A stretch of DNA of 64,000 nucleotides from Clostridium sp. UBA4548 (GTDB lineage Bacteria; Bacillota; Clostridia; Clostridiales; Clostridiaceae). The stretch spans positions 24,116-88,115 of the forward strand of contig NZ_DGLI01000048.1 of assembly GCF_002387895.1 (NCBI RefSeq), read 5' to 3'. Shown in pieces: positions 60,054-64,000 of this stretch (its first letter is position 1; each line of letters starts with the position of its first letter). A program made the position numbers and the translations under genes. Under the pieces are notes generated by a model. The model did no database searches and was not told the origin of the DNA. It was given only the letters and a program-made list of their open reading frames with translations.

Positions 60054-60533
60054 ATGGAAGATTTATGTTTTGCATATTATAATTCCCCCATTGGTGTTAT
60101 AAGATTAGAAGGAAACCAAGAGGGAGTTTCTTTTATAGATTTTATAGATGATAAAATTGAAGTAGAAAAAAATCCTAAAAACATACCTGAGCCGTTGAAG
60201 CAGGCATTAATTCAACTAGAAGAATATTTTAGTGGAAAAAGAAAAGATTTTACAGTTAAGTTAACGTATAAAAAAGGCACAGAATTTCAGAAAAGTGTAT
60301 GGAAAGCTCTTGAGAATATTCCCTATGGGAATACGGCTTCCTACAAAGATGTAGCCATAGCCATAAACAATCCAAAAGCAGTAAGAGCGGTTGGGGGAGC
60401 TAATAATAAGAACCCACACAGTCTATTTGTCCCATGACATAGGGTTATTGGTGCTAACGGTTCGTTAGTAGGCTTTGGTGGAGGACTTTGGAGAAAACAG
60501 TGGCTAATAAACTTTGAGAAAGAAAACTTGTAA
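60054..60533 (+). CDS. ogt: Methylated-DNA-[protein]-cysteine methyltransferase, candidate selenoprotein (TGA at catalytic Cys)
   Basis: O6-alkylguanine-DNA alkyltransferase that repairs by transferring the alkyl group to its own active-site thiol. Residues 1-85 form the N-terminal domain; residues 85-159 hold the HTH DNA-binding region (YGNTASYKDVAIAINNPKAVRAVGGANNKNP) and the active-site loop, normally PCHR. Here that reads VP-TGA-HR: the codon for the acceptor residue (128) is TGA at 60435-60437, and the frame continues without other damage as HRVIGANGSLVGFGGGLWRK and on to a natural end at TAA 60531. A G-first-loop hairpin sits 22 nt after the TGA. Sec insertion is the best single explanation; a recent nonsense mutation is the alternative. 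SD AGGAG, start ATG 60054. Confidence 0.75.
60452..60470 (+). promoter_or_regulatory. Candidate bacterial SECIS hairpin
   Basis: TGCTAACG (60452-60459) pairs with CGTTAGTA (60463-60470) over 8 bp including one GU, closing on loop GTT. The loop begins 22 nt after the TGA and its first base is G, within the spacing (about 16-37 nt) and loop rule known for bacterial SECIS elements. It lies inside the coding sequence, as bSECIS elements do. Confidence 0.65.
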
Positions 60534-60723
60534 TAGGTTTTAGTGATAAATTTTAGCTTTATAGAAAATAGGAGTTAAAATAAAGTTAGGTTTTCAGAAG
60601 AAAAGCCTTTAAGACTTAAGATAAAGTTATTTAAATAATTGAGGCTAAGTAATATAAAAAATTCTTAGATATCTTTATTTGTAATATAAATAAACTATGA
60701 GATGAAAAGAAGGAGTTGGGAAG

Positions 60724-61638
60724 TTGAGTAAGACAAGGACAGTTGCGTACTTTGCTCTGATTGCAACTATTGTGGTATGGGGAATTTCCTTTATCAGCAT
60801 GAAAATAGTATTAGAAGCATTTTCTCCAGTGGCTTTTGCCGTAGTGAGATTTCTAATAGCTACTAGTATTTTAATAGTTGTGAAAATGAAAACAAGCAAA
60901 GAGAGAGTTAAAAAGGAAGATTTAAAACTTATGGCACTTACAGGGTTTTTCGCCACCACTTTGTATTTTTGGTGTGAAAACAATGGAGTTATGAGAATTT
61001 CTGCTAACTCTTCCTCAATTATAGTGGCCACCTTACCTATAGGTGCACTAGTTGCTGATGCTATAGCTTATAAAAGCAAGATAAGTATGAGAAGCATTAG
61101 AAGTATTATTTTATCTGTCATAGGAGTTTACTTTGTTATTGGAAATGATGCTATAAGCGGTACAGCCTTGGGATATGTATTCATGTTCGGTAGTGTAATA
61201 GCTTGGTGTTTATATATGGTGTTTACAAAGCCCTTGTTTAAAAAATATTCAGATATTACAATAACTACCTATCAGGCAATTTTTGGGACACTAGGTTTAT
61301 TTCCATTTTTACTTTTTGAAAAAGGGGAAGCTATAAGAGTTAATATGATAAGTGGTACTGTAGTTTTTAATTTACTATTTTTAGCTGTGATATGTTCTTC
61401 AGCAGCAAACTTTGCTTATACCTTTTCAATGAAAGAATTAGGAGTGGAAATCACTTCTCTGTTTATGAATTTACTTCCGGTGGTAACTTTTGTGTTTAGT
61501 TTTTTAGTACTAGGAGAAAAGCTAAGTATTATGCAACTTTTTGGAGCAATTATTATAATATATTCTGTATATGTAGTTACCAAACCACAAAACACTGTTA
61601 GTGAAGAAATTATAGAAGAAAAGGAATTGGAAGCATAA
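60724..61638 (+). CDS. EamA-family (DMT) transporter
   Basis: A 304-residue ten-segment protein with two EamA repeats (VVWGISFISMKIVLEAFSPVAFAVVRF and the GYVFMFGSVIAWCLYMVFTKPL repeat). It starts at TTG 60724, placed by the AAGGAG SD 8 nt upstream; no ATG is near. Probably an exporter of metabolites or amino acids; substrate unknown. Confidence 0.87.
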   Translation: MSKTRTVAYFALIATIVVWGISFISMKIVLEAFSPVAFAVVRFLIATSILIVVKMKTSKERVKKEDLKLMALTGFFATTLYFWCENNGVMRISANSSSIIVATLPIGALVADAIAYKSKISMRSIRSIILSVIGVYFVIGNDAISGTALGYVFMFGSVIAWCLYMVFTKPLFKKYSDITITTYQAIFGTLGLFPFLLFEKGEAIRVNMISGTVVFNLLFLAVICSSAANFAYTFSMKELGVEITSLFMNLLPVVTFVFSFLVLGEKLSIMQLFGAIIIIYSVYVVTKPQNTVSEEIIEEKELEA

Positions 61639-61728
61639 GGAATATGGTTTTTGCCTTCCAATCACTAAAGATTATAAATTATATACCGAATAATAAACAT
61701 AAGTGTAATAATGCTTTATATAGAAGCA

Positions 61729-61844
61729 AAGGCTTCCAAGGTGAAGATGAATTTTAGTCATCATAAATAAAATTCATCTTCCAAAAGTCTTAAATGAACC
61801 AAAGTAGGAGTAGTGAATAAGTTAAGTCTTGACTTTGGTTCTTC
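61729..61844 (+). repeat. Dispersed hairpin repeat R2, copy 3
   Basis: Hairpin 1 (AAGGCTTCCAAGG...GAAGATGAATTTT and its complement) is longer than in copy 2. Hairpin 2 is GAACCAAAGTAGGA...TCTTGACTTTGGTTC. It ends 22 nt before the C39-like gene, the same position relative to a start codon as copy 2. Confidence 0.7.
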
Positions 61845-61865
61845 AAAAAAACATATTAAGGTAGG

Positions 61866-62828
61866 ATGGCAAAGTCTATGAGGAAGGTTATTTCTACAAT
61901 TATGCTTTTAATTAGTATAGGCCTATTAGTTGGTGCCTTCTTATTTTATCAATTTCAAGATGAAAAGCTATTAGCTCTAAAGCAGCATATGAGTCTTACT
62001 GCCTTCAAAGGAAAAATAGAGTATGTAGATTCCGACGAAGAAGCAAAAAGGCTAAAGGAAGAAAAGAAACGCTTGGAAAAGGAAGAGAAGGCAAGGCTAA
62101 AGGCGGAAGCAGAAGCTAAAAAAATAGAAGAGAAAAAGAAAAGAGAAGAAGAAATTAGACTTGCAGCAGAAAAAAAGCAGCAAGAAGAATTGAAGAAGAA
62201 ACAAGAGGAGGAGGCAAAGAAAAATCCTCCTAAATCTGTATTATTAGATATACCAGTAATTAGTCAACTTCCAGAACTGAAAAATGGATGTGAAGTAACC
62301 TCTATTGCTATGATGTTAAATTATAGTGGTATTTCAGTAGACAAAATGACTTTAGCAGAAAAAGTAAGAAAGGATACCACTCCTTTAACTTACAATGGAT
62401 CAGCTATTGCATCTTGGGGTAATCCCAACGTAGGATTTGTGGGAGATATAACAGGAAAATCACCAGGGTACTCTATATATCCAGAACCATTAAAACCTTT
62501 AGTAGAAGAGTACATGCCTGGCAAGTCATTGATTTTAAATGGTGTAAATTATAATGATATTGAGAAAGTTTTGGCTGATAAGAGACCTGTAGTTGTATGG
62601 GTCACTGTAGACTTTAAGCAGCCATCAAGGAGAGCTCAGTGGGTTAGCAATGGTGAAAATATTAGTGTAAATCTATCACAACATGCAGTACTACTTACTG
62701 GATATGATGAAAGTAATCTTTATTATAATGACCCTTTAGATAATGGAAAAAACAAAAGTGTTTCAAAAGAAACTTTTAAGGCTATATGGGAAACAATGGG
62801 CAAGCATGCACTTTCATATTACAAATAA
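61866..62828 (+). CDS. C39-like peptidase, membrane-anchored with charged stalk
   Basis: A 320-residue protein. One N-terminal membrane segment (residues about 12-30), then a highly charged Lys/Glu/Ala helix stalk (60-120), then a C39_2-type papain-like domain: catalytic Cys in LKNGCEVTSIAMML, His in LSQHAVLLTGYD and Asn/Asp in YYNDPL. It acts outside the membrane on an unknown peptide. The start could also be ATG 61878 (SD spacing fits 61866 only marginally). R2 copy 3 forms its leader. Confidence 0.82.
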   Translation: MAKSMRKVISTIMLLISIGLLVGAFLFYQFQDEKLLALKQHMSLTAFKGKIEYVDSDEEAKRLKEEKKRLEKEEKARLKAEAEAKKIEEKKKREEEIRLAAEKKQQEELKKKQEEEAKKNPPKSVLLDIPVISQLPELKNGCEVTSIAMMLNYSGISVDKMTLAEKVRKDTTPLTYNGSAIASWGNPNVGFVGDITGKSPGYSIYPEPLKPLVEEYMPGKSLILNGVNYNDIEKVLADKRPVVVWVTVDFKQPSRRAQWVSNGENISVNLSQHAVLLTGYDESNLYYNDPLDNGKNKSVSKETFKAIWETMGKHALSYYK

Positions 62829-62858
62829 TAATTTACAACTATAATATCATTGAATAAT

Positions 62859-62898
62859 AAAGACTAGTATTTTGATTTAAGTACTAGTCTTTTTTGTG
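62859..62898 (+). terminator. Terminator after the C39-like gene
   Basis: AAGACTAGTA and TACTAGTCTT pair around TTTTGATTTAAG, followed by six Ts. Confidence 0.88.
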
Positions 62899-63223
62899 TC
62901 AAAATATAACTATGAAGAATTGTTATAATATCCTTTGTTAATCTCAAGAAAGTTTAAGGTAAGTTGATTAGGAGTAACAAAGTAACCTTCGTTTAGCCAA
63001 AAGCTGCTTCTAAAGCAGCCACACAACATGAACTTATTAATTATTTAATATAATATTGAATTTTTATAATTAATCCTCGTATATATAATAACAAGAATTA
63101 ATAAAGAGTACAGTGTACAGTGATGGGAAATTAAGCTATGGCTTTGGAAGGTAGAAACTAAGTTTAAACATCATGGAAAAGCTTATGGCAAGTAAGAATT
63201 GAAATGTATAAGGAGAGAGAGTT
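62899..63223. other. Interval before the DUF4349 gene
   Basis: GCTGCTT-CTA-AAGCAGC (63003-63019) is a perfect 7-bp stem. On the minus strand it runs into TTTTGGC, so it looks like a weak minus-strand terminator without a gene to serve. TTGTTATAATATCC (about 62920) has a -10-like TATAAT. No ORF. Confidence 0.4.
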
Positions 63224-64000
63224 ATGAAAGGAAAAAGTTTGCGATTCAAGACGATTTCAGCTATTTTAATTTTTATGTTTGTTTTTGCTGGTTGTGGAAG
63301 TAAGAAAGATGGGGCAGCACAACAGTCACCATCAACAGCTTTAAATAAACAAGAGATTATGGATAAGGCTAAAAGTGAAGGTGTTCAAGTTAAACCTGAA
63401 GACTCTAAGATAGGTGAAAAGCCAGCTACTAATGAGGGGACAAATGCTAATAAAATACGTGCTATTGATAATGAAAGAAAGATTATTAAGGCTGGAAGTA
63501 CAACTATAGAGACAGTAAAATTTGAGGAAAGTTTAAATGGTATACTAAAGGAAATTGAAGAAAAGGGAGGATATATTGAAAACTCAAATATTCATGGAAG
63601 TAGTGACAAAAACCAATTATATAACGAGAATGCAAAGAAGGGCTATAGCGAAAATAGAAGTGCTAGTATCATAGCTAGAATTCCTAAGGAAGTTTTTGAT
63701 GGGTTTTTAAAGGATGCTAATAAGTTTGGTAATGTTATATCTAAAAGTGTAAATGGAGAAGATGTAACAGCTCAATATTTTGATACAGAAGCAAGATTAA
63801 AGACTCTTAAAATACAAGAAGAGAGGATACTAGAACTATTAAAAAAATCTGGAGAACTTAAGGATATAATCGAACTTGAAAAACGTTTATCAGAATTAAG
63901 GTTTGAAATAGAATCCCTCACTGGGACCTTAAAAAAGTGGGATAACATGGTGAGTTATTCTCAAGTTTCTATAAACCTTATAGAAGTTACAGAGCTTACA
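63224..64000 (+). CDS. DUF4349 lipoprotein (cut by right edge)
   Basis: Start ATG 63224 after AAGGAGAGAGA; 259 codons lie in the window with no stop. Lipobox VFAGC (Cys24), a polar linker (KPEDSKIGEKPATNEGTNAN), then the DUF4349 core: KIIKAGSTTIETVKFEESLNGILKEIEEKGGYIENSNIHG, ASIIARIPKEVFDGFLKDANKFGNVISKSVNGEDVTAQYFDTEARLKTLKIQEERILELL. DUF4349 proteins are surface lipoproteins of unknown function with a coiled-coil middle. The C-terminal membrane segment usual for the family lies beyond the window. Confidence 0.85.
   Translation, partial: MKGKSLRFKTISAILIFMFVFAGCGSKKDGAAQQSPSTALNKQEIMDKAKSEGVQVKPEDSKIGEKPATNEGTNANKIRAIDNERKIIKAGSTTIETVKFEESLNGILKEIEEKGGYIENSNIHGSSDKNQLYNENAKKGYSENRSASIIARIPKEVFDGFLKDANKFGNVISKSVNGEDVTAQYFDTEARLKTLKIQEERILELLKKSGELKDIIELEKRLSELRFEIESLTGTLKKWDNMVSYSQVSINLIEVTELT

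Noticed and set aside
60438..60533. Treating the ogt 3' part as non-coding after the TGA
   Set aside because: The frame after the TGA encodes the family's conserved C-terminus (HRVIGANG, GFGGG, KQWLI) up to a natural stop, so it belongs to the gene.
63003..63019. GCTGCTT-CTA-AAGCAGC as a minus-strand terminator
   Set aside because: The shape fits, but no minus-strand gene lies to its right within the window. Recorded only as part of the interval.
1..64000. tRNA, rRNA, CRISPR arrays, prophage or intact insertion sequences
   Set aside because: By eye I found no tRNA-like GGTTCGAATCC arms, no regularly spaced repeats and no transposase or integrase motif. A tRNAscan or CRISPR search could still find something I missed.

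Overview
This 64 kb window is AT-rich DNA from a spore-forming member of the Firmicutes, most likely a Clostridium sensu stricto species. The grounds are strong GGAGG-type ribosome binding sites, AT-biased codon use, sporulation genes of the YtrH/YtrI type and a GerMN lipoprotein, a c-di-GMP-I riboswitch, a BceAB-type peptide-sensing module, an EFR1-type ferredoxin and clostridial HTH families. I see no rRNA, tRNA, CRISPR array, intact transposase or phage gene. The species cannot be fixed from the sequence alone.

Layout. 1-5.5 kb: a decaying stretch with a 5'-truncated D-aminoacylase and a frameshifted C45-type amidohydrolase, then a nucleotidyltransferase-like gene with a small HTH gene. 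5.7-10.4 kb: a complete ABC transporter/two-component module of the Bce type (ATPase, permease, response regulator, kinase). 10.4-12.7 kb: copies of a dispersed repeat (family R1), an XRE regulator and a GNAT protein. 12.9-15.2 kb: ahpCF on the minus strand with a PerR-like box over the promoter. 15.4-18.3 kb: a c-di-GMP-I riboswitch with terminator, followed by a FabH-like protein and a chemoreceptor. 18.6-20.8 kb: sstT and a small zinc-ribbon membrane protein, both minus strand.

21.2-26.3 kb holds one of the two most interesting loci: an HD protein, an RRNPP-type (HTH+TPR) regulator, a 45-residue secreted pro-peptide gene absent from length-filtered ORF lists, and a secreted M4 neutral protease. 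The order matches NprR-NprX-NprA of the Bacillus cereus group and suggests a peptide quorum-sensing circuit controlling an exoprotease. 26.6-41.3 kb is a run of small metabolic and housecleaning genes: three AP-endonuclease-like TIM barrels, three NUDIX hydrolases, two histidine phosphatases, two CPBP proteins, an M50 peptidase, a TmrB-like ATPase, and others. 41.4-59.8 kb contains a hemerythrin, an XpaC/TelA pair, an MFS exporter, ytrHI, an S66 peptidase, a HIT+YqeK-like pair, an SsuBC/TauBC-like ABC transporter without a binding protein, and an EFR1 flavodoxin-ferredoxin.

60.0-60.5 kb holds the second highlight. A methylated-DNA-cysteine methyltransferase gene has its catalytic Cys codon as an in-frame TGA, the frame continues normally to a natural C-terminus, and a hairpin with a G-first loop lies 22 nt after the TGA, as expected for a selenoprotein with a bacterial SECIS. 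The window closes with an EamA transporter, a C39-like peptidase and a DUF4349 lipoprotein cut by the right edge.

Two dispersed non-coding repeat families run through the window: R1 (about 150-175 bp, five full or partial copies) and R2 (about 95-115 bp paired hairpins with a GAACCAAAG arm, three good and two eroded copies). A conserved promoter-like block recurs in front of at least four unrelated genes.
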